A stretch of DNA of 64,000 bases from Anaerocolumna sp. MB42-C2 (GTDB taxonomy: Bacteria > Bacillota > Clostridia > Lachnospirales > Lachnospiraceae): NCBI RefSeq assembly GCF_030913705.1, contig NZ_CP133190.1:1612001-1676000 (forward strand), given 5' to 3'. The notes under the pieces are model-generated. The model had not been told where the DNA came from. It made no database searches and saw only the letters and a program-made list of their open reading frames with translations. Made by a program: the position numbers and the translations under genes. This document shows, one piece after another, positions 28,015-36,522 of this stretch; position 1 is the stretch's first letter, and each line of letters begins with the position of its first letter.

Positions 28015-28101
28015 CTAATTATATTGAACATGCTCATTTAAATAATCCAATGCTTCTTCTTTTCTATTTATTGTTGGTACCTCTAAAGTAAATTTTTCCA
28101 T
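28015..28101 (-). pseudogene. N-terminal remnant of a GNAT acetyltransferase
   Basis: A 28-codon frame (start MEKFTLEVPTINRKEEALD) resembles the first strand and helix of a GNAT acetyltransferase family and then stops. The surrounding 27647-28228 gap of about 580 bp holds only this fragment and the hairpin at 27706; I see no other gene there. Confidence 0.45.
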
Positions 28102-28228
28102 GTCAACACACTTTCCGTTCGTGATAATCAATTACTAATCATATTGAAAGTACTTTTTGACTATTTCGCTACGATAATCATCACTACGTATTTTTAAATC
28201 GCCCATTATTCCTACTTCTCATTCATCT

Positions 28229-28702
28229 TCAGATACCATCCAGATCCTCACCCTCAATACCATAGATATCGTCCAAACGCAATTTCTTTTCAACAATCTG
28301 AAGGATACGTGAGGTCAGGTCAAATTTGGCTACCAGGCCAGTGAACTGAATATATTCTCCGCCATCTATATTCCTCGCTTTATCCTTTTTAAAATATACA
28401 ACTGTGATGACCGGGTGCTGCCCTTTTGTCAGCAAAAGCTCAATCTTACCAAGCTGTAAATCTAAATATTCTTTTGCTTCCTCTGACAATTCTATACGAG
28501 GCACAACAATTTTCTGTTTTGCTGCAATCGCTTCCTCATAACCTTTTAGAGCCGCAAAAGGAGCAAATATCTTTGCCCGGTCTTCTACCTGCATTCTTGG
28601 ATGTTTGATTCCATCTGAGCTTTTCAATGGATATTCTAAATTAATAATGTCATCATATTTATGTGATGCCTGCGCACCTAACTGTACCGGATTCTTTACC
28701 AT
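28229..28702 (-). CDS. YolD-like family protein
   Basis: A 157-residue protein with the YolD-like signature in its C-terminal half (YIQFTGLVAKFDLTSRI, then LRLDDIYGIEG). YolD-like proteins are encoded next to Y-family polymerases on Firmicutes plasmids, phages and conjugative elements, and are thought to act as UmuD-like accessory subunits. The gene starts 12 bases after the polymerase stop, so the two form an operon. Confidence 0.85.
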   Translation of the reverse strand: MVKNPVQLGAQASHKYDDIINLEYPLKSSDGIKHPRMQVEDRAKIFAPFAALKGYEEAIAAKQKIVVPRIELSEEAKEYLDLQLGKIELLLTKGQHPVITVVYFKKDKARNIDGGEYIQFTGLVAKFDLTSRILQIVEKKLRLDDIYGIEGEDLDGI

Positions 28703-28714
28703 GATAAATCTCTC

Positions 28715-30106
28715 CTATGCTTTATGTCCACCAATCTGATTATTTCTTTCCTTTGTAGTGGCACCCTCTTCCAGATTCAAACCTTTCAAAATAGCATTCT
28801 TTCCAAACTTCTTTTTAATATTAAGCATGGCTTCCTGCATCTTACGCTCTTTTGCCTGTTCCACCGGATCCGTAAAGAAATCAAACTGCTCATATCCCTC
28901 TTCCACAAGATTATTGGCACAAAGAGTAACCCGCCTGACTAAGAGTTCTTTTGAAACGATTCTATCGTAAAGCTCCATAACTGCTGTCATAATTTTTTTG
29001 GTGCTGCTGCTGGTTGTACCAAGATTCGCAGTACCATGAGCGGATTTGGGTACACCCCGCCCGTATCGATCATAAGTAACTACCCCCGTGTATTTTCCTT
29101 CATCTACACTGCTTCGATCATAACCAATGGTCAAGGTCAGACTATCTGTTACCACACCCTTGTCCACAAGGTCAAGTACCAGCAAATCTGTCATCTCCTG
29201 TACAATAATTCTTGCCTTAAAAAAATCATACGGACTCTGCAGGACTTGTCCTGAAGAAATACTGTTTGTGCTGGGTTTATAGAATTTAATATCTTTCATG
29301 CTGCAGGGTTCATACCCCCACGCATGGTCGATTAATAGTTCAGCATCAATACCAAGCATTCTATATAATAAATCTTCATTATATATCGAGGTTCTCGCTA
29401 TATCGCCCATCGTTTGCAGACCGCTGTTTTCAAGTCTTTTGGCTATACCTCCACCAATTCTCCAGAAATCAGTTAACGGTTTATGATCCCACAATAACTT
29501 TCGATAAGTCAGTTCATCAAGTTCAGCAATCCGTACTCCGCTTGCATCCGCGGCTACATGCTTTGCAACGATATCCATAGAAATCTTACACAGATACAGA
29601 TTCGTTCCGATTCCTGCCGTTGCAGTGATTCCGGTCTTCTTAAGTACGTCAGAAATCATTTTCACCGCTAATTCCTTTGCAGACATCTGATAAAGATGCA
29701 GATAATTCGTCACATCCATAAAACACTCATCAATACTGTATACATGAATGTCATCCGGACTGATATATTGCAGGTATGTCGCATAAATCTCTGAGGATAC
29801 TTCAATATAGCGTGCCATCTGAGGTGGTGCAATAATATATTCTATCTCTTTACCTGTATGCTGTTTTATTTCCTTTAATTTCTGTTGCACCTCAAATAAC
29901 CGGGCTCTTCCAGGTATGCCATATTTCTTCAAAGATGGTGACACTGCAAGACAGATTGTTTTCTCGGTACGAGTTGGATCAGCCACTACAAGATTGGCAG
30001 TCAGTGGATTTAATCCCCTTTCAATACACTCAACGGAGGCATAGAATGACTTCAAATCAATTGCAATATAAATATGATCCTGTGTTCCTGTTCTTATATT
30101 AGACAT
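28715..30106 (-). CDS. Y-family DNA polymerase (UmuC/ImpB/UvrX-like)
   Basis: A 463-residue translesion polymerase. The first metal-binding aspartate is in AIDLKSFYASVE, and the second catalytic motif is YSIDECFMD. Helix-hairpin-helix and little-finger domains follow (WRIGGGIAKRLENSGLQTMGDIA). It copies damaged DNA with low fidelity and is typical of mobile elements. The ATG at 30106 follows AGGAGG by eight bases; the ATG 11 codons upstream has no site. A 16-bp palindrome lies 36 bases upstream and may be an SOS-type or element-repressor operator. Confidence 0.93.
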   Translation of the reverse strand: MSNIRTGTQDHIYIAIDLKSFYASVECIERGLNPLTANLVVADPTRTEKTICLAVSPSLKKYGIPGRARLFEVQQKLKEIKQHTGKEIEYIIAPPQMARYIEVSSEIYATYLQYISPDDIHVYSIDECFMDVTNYLHLYQMSAKELAVKMISDVLKKTGITATAGIGTNLYLCKISMDIVAKHVAADASGVRIAELDELTYRKLLWDHKPLTDFWRIGGGIAKRLENSGLQTMGDIARTSIYNEDLLYRMLGIDAELLIDHAWGYEPCSMKDIKFYKPSTNSISSGQVLQSPYDFFKARIIVQEMTDLLVLDLVDKGVVTDSLTLTIGYDRSSVDEGKYTGVVTYDRYGRGVPKSAHGTANLGTTSSSTKKIMTAVMELYDRIVSKELLVRRVTLCANNLVEEGYEQFDFFTDPVEQAKERKMQEAMLNIKKKFGKNAILKGLNLEEGATTKERNNQIGGHKA

Positions 30107-30141
30107 CCTAACTGCCTCCTTTCTTAGGTCTCTATTCACCT

Positions 30142-30157
30142 TGGTATTGTAATACCA
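30142..30157 (-). promoter_or_regulatory. Palindrome upstream of the polymerase gene
   Basis: TGGTATTGTAATACCA is a perfect inverted repeat with 7-bp arms and a 2-bp centre, 36 bases before the polymerase start. It is unlike the LexA-like boxes at the helicase genes, so a different repressor is likely. Confidence 0.5.
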
Positions 30158-30254
30158 TATATCTTCACATATACATGTATGATATTGCCCTTGCTTGATA
30201 TTTGGTTTCCTACTTTATTGACTTCAAATGATAATTACATAGATTTAAATGCTT

Positions 30255-30779
30255 TCATATTTGAGTGATGATCGTGGCCATTTCATCTGGAGACAACTTT
30301 GCATCACCAGCCATCCATGTTAGCATAGCATTCCAAAAACCACCGATTCTATATGCAAATACATACTCTATTGGTAACTTTAATACATTATCACCTATCA
30401 GCAGTGCAATATGTTCTTTCGTAAATTTCTCAAACTGCTGAAAAATGAAATCACTCAAACCGCATTTCTTTATTTTTTTTATAAAGCTCAAATGTCTACT
30501 CCAGAACTCAAAAAAGAATTTTACCGCAGTATAACTGCAGAGGTTATCGATTGCAGAATACATTTTAATATATTCTTCGCCCAGAATCTTGATATATTCT
30601 TCCAATACATCATTTTTCGAATCAAAATTGCGATAGAAAGTGCGCCGATCTAAATCAGCCCTACGGCAAATCGCTGATACACTGATTTTATCGTACTCTG
30701 TGATTTCCATCAAATCCAGTAATGCCTTAATGATCCATCTCTGAGATTGCTTTGCTGTTGGATTAATACTTTGAAGCAT
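30255..30779 (-). CDS. TetR family transcriptional regulator
   Basis: A 174-residue regulator with the canonical N-terminal TetR helix-turn-helix (YDKISVSAICRRADLDRRTFYRNFDSK at about 34-60) and a helical ligand-binding domain of the TetR_C type with aromatic residues. It is divergent from a membrane protein gene whose promoter carries a large dyad, the usual arrangement in which TetR represses a divergent membrane or efflux gene. The ligand is unknown. Confidence 0.9.
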   Translation of the reverse strand: MLQSINPTAKQSQRWIIKALLDLMEITEYDKISVSAICRRADLDRRTFYRNFDSKNDVLEEYIKILGEEYIKMYSAIDNLCSYTAVKFFFEFWSRHLSFIKKIKKCGLSDFIFQQFEKFTKEHIALLIGDNVLKLPIEYVFAYRIGGFWNAMLTWMAGDAKLSPDEMATIITQI

Positions 30780-30841
30780 ATCCTATTCTCCTCTATTACC
30801 GCTACAAAATCAACTTCTATGTAGCACTTGTTTTCAACTTA

Positions 30842-30910
30842 TTGATTCCTATCATATTCCATATTATACTATATGAGACAAACCGCTACAAGTGTTGCGG
30901 TTTGTCTCAT
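30842..30910 (+). promoter_or_regulatory. Promoter and large operator between TetR gene and membrane protein gene
   Basis: TTGATT (30842-30847), a 17-base spacer and TATACT (30865-30870) form a plus-strand promoter. Immediately downstream is a perfect dyad with 14-bp arms, ATGAGACAAACCGC (30873-30886) and its complement (30897-30910), with a 10-base centre. It covers the predicted start site. It could also form a hairpin in the mRNA. Confidence 0.7.
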
Positions 30911-30934
30911 TCAAATTTAGAGAGGAGCATTTCA

Positions 30935-31450
30935 TTGATAAAATTAATAAGAGTAATCGGCATATTCGGATTTCTTATATGTCTGTTGGTCATGTATATG
31001 ACCGGCCATGGAATACGAAGTATTCAAACTTTTGACAGTTCTTTTCGTCTGCTGGATATGCGTTTTCATTACAGCAGTGAAACAGTGAAGCAAACTTTTG
31101 AGCAAATACAAAAGGGTGGGCGAATAGCTTACCAAAAGTATCTTGTGTTGGATTTTATCTTTATATTGTGTTTTTTAATTACTATGGTCACACTTTCAGA
31201 CGCTGTACACATGTCCCCAGAGATCAAAACATTTCTTTACATACTGTGCGTTTTGAGAGCATTGTTTGATGTTTTTGAAAACATATTACTTTTACATATG
31301 CTTAAACAATATCCTGTGTTCAGCAAGATCACGGCAACAATATGCTCCTGGTTTACAACATTAAAATTTGTTATGCTTTACATCTGGCTGCTGACTATTA
31401 TAACGCACACTATCATATGTGGGATAAAATCAATCAGGAAATATCTGTAA
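30935..31450 (+). CDS. Four-helix membrane protein, probable TetR target
   Basis: A 171-residue integral membrane protein with hydrophobic segments near 5-25, 68-90, 98-118 and 138-160 and no enzymatic motif. The start is TTG at 30935, seven bases after AGGAG; earlier in-frame codons overlap the operator. Its position opposite a TetR regulator with a long operator suggests it is repressed by that protein. The function is unknown; small transport or stress membrane proteins are possible. Confidence 0.7.
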   Translation: MIKLIRVIGIFGFLICLLVMYMTGHGIRSIQTFDSSFRLLDMRFHYSSETVKQTFEQIQKGGRIAYQKYLVLDFIFILCFLITMVTLSDAVHMSPEIKTFLYILCVLRALFDVFENILLLHMLKQYPVFSKITATICSWFTTLKFVMLYIWLLTIITHTIICGIKSIRKYL

Positions 31451-31453
31451 TGT

Positions 31454-31600
31454 CTATACACTGTCCAGTTTGATAAGACCAACAACCAGTTGAGCAAGGC
31501 GGATGCTTTCCTCTATAGACAACTCGCGCGCATTATTCCTCCCAATCAAAAGGATATCCGTGTCTTCCCTTGCTTACAGCAATAGCTTGGGCATCCGGTC
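31454..31600 (-). pseudogene. Remnants of two small overlapping genes
   Basis: Two minus-strand coding scraps lie back to back: one ends SKGRHGYPFDWEE-stop at 31533, the other runs NARELSIEESIRLAQ to a stop at 31454 (ending IKLDSV). Neither has a usable start. They look like decayed members of the polymerase-associated gene set of mobile elements. Confidence 0.45.
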
Positions 31601-31629
31601 TTTCCGCAGCTTAGTAAACCGTTTGTCAC

Positions 31630-32688
31630 TTATTGTAAATCAGTACAAACATTACCACCGATTCTCCAAAGAGTAAATCCATAATCTCCGTACTTATTGA
31701 TTACACTGTACCAGAAATTCAACGTTTCTTTATCTGCATACCATACTTCATGGGATAAACCATTTAGGTCTTTATACTTAAATACAATACAATTACTATC
31801 CTTATCTCTCGTTATAGCGGTATTGTATTCCGTTCTTAGAGTTTCCGCTTCTATTTCCGTTACCTGCTTCGCTGTCCCGTCTTCTGCAAAATCATATCCT
31901 CCGGAAGAAAATGCAAAATTTACTTTTCCAGGAAATGCTTTCATTTTCTCTGCCATTTGAGTCAAAAATTTCTCATTAGCTTTCGGCCCCGGTACTGTTC
32001 CCGCTCCATATAAATTATAACACATTATAACATACTCCGGACCTTGGGTAAATTTTAGTTCTTTTTCCGGCACATTTGGTTCTAATACAATTCTTACCGG
32101 AATACTTTTAGCCAAAGCAGCTGCATAAAGCTGATTTATAAAGTTTAAATATAAGTTCCACAGTTTTATATCGCTTTTTATACCCTCATAATCAATTTCA
32201 ATTCCGTTATAACCGCCGTTTACTGTCATATTTATAATTTCGTTAATATGGTTTTCTATCTGCTCCGGTGTTGAAAACAAAGTGTATAAAAGTTCTGTGT
32301 CTTTCAGTGAAGAGGTCCCGTCAGGTTTTAATAAATCATTTACAAAGGATAGATAGCTGTGATATTTATTCTCTCCGTACTTGCTCTTTATCTGTTTATA
32401 TGTATTTGTTATTTCCTGGGGGATAAATAACTTTCCGTCGGTATTAAAATAGGCAGCAAAGTAACAGATGTTATCTATATTATCTTTAGCCGCGCTTATT
32501 TCCTGTTCAAAGTTTTTCAAATCCCAATAAGTAAGCCAAACGGAAAAGTCCTTATTATCCTCTATGATTACGTTCTCTGTTGTTTGACTGCTATTGATGT
32601 TATTAGTATCTGATGAATCCTTCTTCCCGCAGCCTAAAAGCAACAGACATAACGTACACAGGATATATGCCGATATTATTCTTCTCAT
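31630..32688 (-). CDS. GH18-like lipoprotein of the exopolysaccharide operon
   Basis: A 352-residue lipoprotein with signal MRRIISAYILCTLCLLLLGC and lipid Cys20. The mature part looks like a glycoside hydrolase family 18-type barrel: strand FAAYFNTDG, then NGIEIDYEG (161-169), where the usual DGxDxDxE is reduced to N-G-I-E-I-D-Y-E. It keeps Asp166 and the catalytic Glu168, with later YVIMCYNLYGAG and a final LWRIGG strand. It probably binds or trims the polysaccharide made by the upstream genes, possibly partly deacetylated amino sugars. It is last in the operon, 28 bases after its neighbour. Confidence 0.75.
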   Translation of the reverse strand: MRRIISAYILCTLCLLLLGCGKKDSSDTNNINSSQTTENVIIEDNKDFSVWLTYWDLKNFEQEISAAKDNIDNICYFAAYFNTDGKLFIPQEITNTYKQIKSKYGENKYHSYLSFVNDLLKPDGTSSLKDTELLYTLFSTPEQIENHINEIINMTVNGGYNGIEIDYEGIKSDIKLWNLYLNFINQLYAAALAKSIPVRIVLEPNVPEKELKFTQGPEYVIMCYNLYGAGTVPGPKANEKFLTQMAEKMKAFPGKVNFAFSSGGYDFAEDGTAKQVTEIEAETLRTEYNTAITRDKDSNCIVFKYKDLNGLSHEVWYADKETLNFWYSVINKYGDYGFTLWRIGGNVCTDLQ

Positions 32689-32716
32689 CTTTTTCTACTC
32701 CGTTATTATAATTATT

Positions 32717-34552
32717 TTATAGTGTTTTTATAAACCAGTTCAGTATACTGCTCCACGTATTACTGATATAGAATTTTCCCTTTTCTAAGCCATGCAGTTG
32801 ATTGTCATATAAAACTTCACTGCTGTCATCGATATTGGTAATATTAAGATTTTCAAACACACCATCATATACATCATCTGCGATATTTCTCTGACTATAT
32901 CCATATTCTCCCCAGGCCGATTCAAGATAAACAAACCCTGCGGACTTTCCGGTTAGAGCTAAATCTTTAACCGCTTCTCTACCATCAATAGATAAGGATA
33001 TTTTATCATTCTTTAAAAACACAGTTAGCTTTCTTGACCCTGCTTCCTGAATCTGAATCGGTGAGACATATTCATCAGCCCCCTCTTCTATTGTTTTGGC
33101 CCTATCCTCAATAACCTTTGACTGCCTATCCATATTGGTGACTTTTCCAAAGCTTGAATTCTTCTTATATACTTCATATTCTGTTCTCAAGGCTTCCTGC
33201 TTATTTTCATCAATCGATTGTTTTTTAACACCATCAAATTCATCAAGATCAAGCTCAAATAAACGTTTTCCATTTTCATCAATATAAATATGATTATTTT
33301 GCAATTTAACTGACAGATATCGTTTCAGCTCTTGATCTGCACGCATAATAATTGATTGCGTACCCAGTTTATTCCCTTTTAGAATAACAGATAATTTGAA
33401 ATTCTGGTAATCCATGCTGTCTTTTAATCGAAGCAATCCATTACTCTCTGATTCTGATGTAAGAGCAATAACAGATTGTCTAAATTCTGCAGCCCCTCTA
33501 ATTACATCCCAGTCTTTTTTTCTTTTTAAATCTCCCTCCACAAAATCTATGTCTGTTTTCGCATCATCTTTAATTCTCATTAGTAAATGATTGGGATACC
33601 AATAGGACTGGGGCTGCATCCTTGTTAAATCATAGATATCGTTTTTTCTATTGTTTAACGAATAACCCTCCCTGTTAAAATTCATAGTAAATAGATCTTT
33701 GATACAGGTTTCATTAACGGAACTAACCTTTTCATTATTAGCAAAACTTCCTGTATTAGCATGCATTAATGCATATAATTTAGGTACTTCCCCTATTTCT
33801 TCCGTATAGGTATCTTCCATCAGCTGATAATCTTTTTTAATACGGTTAGTCATCTGGAGATAGGATTCTTTGGGTATAAAATTGCCATCCCTTATATAAT
33901 CCATAAGATATTGGTTATAGTCTCTGTCCAGGTAGGGCTTAACGTCATAATATTCCAACGAACTAAGCTCTCCCAAATAATTGCTGTATCTGTCAAATAC
34001 ATTAATATAAGATAAGCGGTATCCATTGGTACCCAATTCCCAGAAAGTGCTTTTCTTTAAGCTTATTAAATCATTTCCTTTTAAGAACTTTTTATCCCTA
34101 TTCTTTAGTCTGTCTCCATAACTTAACATGGTTCCGATGTAATTGTATTTTTCCATAATTTTTCCGGCAAATATGGAAGTATCTGTTCGTCCGTCTTCAA
34201 ACATTAAAAACATTGCTTTTTTAGGAAGTGCCATCCCATTATTATAATAATTTATTATATCATCCTGGGTTATTGTAACATATCCATTCCGATACAAGGC
34301 TTCCAGTTGTTCCTGCAGCCGTTTGGTGCCAATCATTGTTTCGCTGCCACTTCTGTCGACTGCCAGATAGGATATTCCCAGAAATCCATTATCCTCGCCT
34401 GTTACAATCGTATTATCATTCTTATCATAGGGTTCATATTTACCAAAATCTAAAAATGCCCGTATTAATATGACCAGTAATCCTGCTATAATAATGCCCT
34501 CAATAATGCCGCGCAGAATCTTTATTTTATCCTTATCCCTTGTTGATATCAT
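32717..34552 (-). CDS. Membrane-anchored deacetylase-like protein with beta-rich C-terminus
   Basis: A 611-residue protein with one N-terminal membrane anchor (about 13-33). Residues 55-170 resemble the start of PgaB-like polysaccharide deacetylases (LEALYRNGYVTITQDDI, then MFLMFEDG at 114-121 in place of TFDDG). No clear H-x3-H follows, so activity is doubtful. Residues after about 340 look like a concanavalin/LamG-type beta sandwich (LRLKDSMDYQNFKLSVIL, SAGFVYLESAWGEYG), probably glycan-binding. The gene lies 13 bases after the glycosyltransferase. A role in export or modification of the polymer is inferred from context. Confidence 0.65.
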   Translation of the reverse strand: MISTRDKDKIKILRGIIEGIIIAGLLVILIRAFLDFGKYEPYDKNDNTIVTGEDNGFLGISYLAVDRSGSETMIGTKRLQEQLEALYRNGYVTITQDDIINYYNNGMALPKKAMFLMFEDGRTDTSIFAGKIMEKYNYIGTMLSYGDRLKNRDKKFLKGNDLISLKKSTFWELGTNGYRLSYINVFDRYSNYLGELSSLEYYDVKPYLDRDYNQYLMDYIRDGNFIPKESYLQMTNRIKKDYQLMEDTYTEEIGEVPKLYALMHANTGSFANNEKVSSVNETCIKDLFTMNFNREGYSLNNRKNDIYDLTRMQPQSYWYPNHLLMRIKDDAKTDIDFVEGDLKRKKDWDVIRGAAEFRQSVIALTSESESNGLLRLKDSMDYQNFKLSVILKGNKLGTQSIIMRADQELKRYLSVKLQNNHIYIDENGKRLFELDLDEFDGVKKQSIDENKQEALRTEYEVYKKNSSFGKVTNMDRQSKVIEDRAKTIEEGADEYVSPIQIQEAGSRKLTVFLKNDKISLSIDGREAVKDLALTGKSAGFVYLESAWGEYGYSQRNIADDVYDGVFENLNITNIDDSSEVLYDNQLHGLEKGKFYISNTWSSILNWFIKTL

Positions 34553-34565
34553 GGGAGCTTTCCCC

Positions 34566-36434
34566 CTATTCTATACTATGCTCGCTTCTTTTGTCATTAC
34601 TGCCCTGCCCTCTTTTTCTCTGCTGTTCTAAAATATCGCTGGGTGTCAAACGTGTACCCCAGGTTGATTTCCAAAATGTAACCCAGGCAATCGGCATCTG
34701 CCATAATAGAACTGCTTCATAATAAAAACAAAACAGTAAACCAAAAATCCATGTCTTGCTCTTTCTAAAAAACATCTGAGCAACACTCATTAGAAGTGAC
34801 ATTAATAACAAACCGATAAGAAACGTTTTTGGAAATATTCCCTGCGTCAATGGTACATATAAAAGATTATATAATACCACAACCGGAGCTGCTATGGGAA
34901 CTACTAATCCCATATAAAAAGACAGAGCTGCAAAAGGTTCCTTTCTCCACATAAATTTTCCGGCTATCAGCGATTCCCGCAGCCAGGACCGTTTCCAACG
35001 CATTTGCTGCTTTAGAAAAACCTTGTATTTATTTGGAACAACCGTAGAGCATATTGCCGAATCCTGATAACTTGTTCTGTAGTCCTTTAATACAAAGTTT
35101 GTCATTGCCCTGTCATCACCAAAGGTTGCCTTTTGACCAAGAAATTTTTGGTTTAACCAAAGCTCCCGGTTCTTTAAAATAATCTCTTTCCGGTAACATG
35201 CCAGGGGACCTGATAAACAGGTTACCGTATCAAAATAGGCTTCCGCTGCTTTCATGATCCGAAATGCGATGTAATAACGGACGGACTGCATTTTTGTTAA
35301 ATCATTGGTATATGTATTAGCTACATCCGTTCTTCCTGAAACTCCGCCCATTTTAGGATCTTTAAACGGCTGTACCAGATTACGAATTGCAAAAGGGTCT
35401 AAAAAACTGTCAGAATCAACGAAGACAATAAGATCATGTTTCGCCTCTAATGCTCCTCTTGCCAAGGCTTCCCTTTTCCCGCGGTTTACTTCCTGTACCA
35501 TATATTTCAGACGATTTTTAACATCATATTGTTCACCGGCTTCATAGAGTTTTTGACAAATTTCATCGATTCTTTCTACCGATTTATCAGCAGAACAATC
35601 ATCAATCACAATTACCTCTAACTTATCAACCGGATAATCCTGATTCATACAGCTGGTTATGGTCCTTTGTATCCATTCTTCTTCATTAAAACACGGAATT
35701 AATATGGTCACACCCGGTGTATAATCAACATCAATCGGTACTTCCCGGTACAAAAATCCAAATACATACCTGCTAAGTAAAAACCCGGCTGTAATTAAAC
35801 TATAGAAATATAACCATTTATTAAATTTAAAATATATAATGCTTTCTGCACGCATTAAGATAATAAAGACTGTGATACAAATCAGTAATAGGCTGGATAA
35901 GGTCAGCATAAACCTGCCTTTTCTTTTGGAAGCATAAACTGATAACGGTTGTATAAATGCCATACCGCATAAATATTCTTGATCGGATACCATTTTTATT
36001 CTGGCTATTTCAGCATACATATTTACTTTCATCTCCAGGCCTTCCGGCATGGTACCAGGTAAAATATCAAATTTCAGATGAATCTTCTTAGCCTCTTTCA
36101 TCCCGTCTATATGGTATTTTTCAGTAATTTTTAATAAAATACCTGACATGGATATATCAATACCCGAACAGATAAAACTTACCTTTCTTCCATCTCTTCT
36201 ATACGTAACCAGTATATTATACTCTACTTTGTAACGGAGTCCTTTCTGAAGATTTTCAATGTACTCATAAATAGTTTCTTGCGAACCGGTATCGGTTTTC
36301 TTGCCCCTTCGATCCAGATTACTGCGTACTTTCGTCTTATCCGGTACATTGGGCAGTATCCTCCTGTCACTCTTGGTTTCCAGCAGTATGTCCTGCCCAT
36401 TGTTATTTATTTTTTTTGCATTTTTATATAACAT
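34566..36434 (-). CDS. PilZ domain-containing processive glycosyltransferase (GT2)
   Basis: A 622-residue polysaccharide synthase. The N-terminus has a PilZ-like beta barrel (about 64-165) with the c-di-GMP motif D-x-S-x-x-G (DISMSG, 93-98); the usual RxxxR is degenerate (LRYKVEY, 66-72). Two membrane helices follow (about 177-195 and 207-224), then a GT2 domain with IDD (277-279), DSDS (340-343), GDD (439-441) and QQMRW (476-480), and two or more C-terminal helices. The layout is like hyaluronan, PNAG and cellulose synthases. It should polymerise a sugar nucleotide and extrude the chain. The sugar is not known; the upstream dehydrogenase suggests a uronate component. Confidence 0.88.
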   Translation of the reverse strand: MLYKNAKKINNNGQDILLETKSDRRILPNVPDKTKVRSNLDRRGKKTDTGSQETIYEYIENLQKGLRYKVEYNILVTYRRDGRKVSFICSGIDISMSGILLKITEKYHIDGMKEAKKIHLKFDILPGTMPEGLEMKVNMYAEIARIKMVSDQEYLCGMAFIQPLSVYASKRKGRFMLTLSSLLLICITVFIILMRAESIIYFKFNKWLYFYSLITAGFLLSRYVFGFLYREVPIDVDYTPGVTILIPCFNEEEWIQRTITSCMNQDYPVDKLEVIVIDDCSADKSVERIDEICQKLYEAGEQYDVKNRLKYMVQEVNRGKREALARGALEAKHDLIVFVDSDSFLDPFAIRNLVQPFKDPKMGGVSGRTDVANTYTNDLTKMQSVRYYIAFRIMKAAEAYFDTVTCLSGPLACYRKEIILKNRELWLNQKFLGQKATFGDDRAMTNFVLKDYRTSYQDSAICSTVVPNKYKVFLKQQMRWKRSWLRESLIAGKFMWRKEPFAALSFYMGLVVPIAAPVVVLYNLLYVPLTQGIFPKTFLIGLLLMSLLMSVAQMFFRKSKTWIFGLLFCFYYEAVLLWQMPIAWVTFWKSTWGTRLTPSDILEQQRKRGQGSNDKRSEHSIE

Positions 36435-36522
36435 ATCTCGCCTTTACTTTATGTGATAAATTAAAACCCTGCTTGCTGATCTGCTCAGTTATTATTTTAT
36501 TTCCTGCCGCATCGGTTATAAA

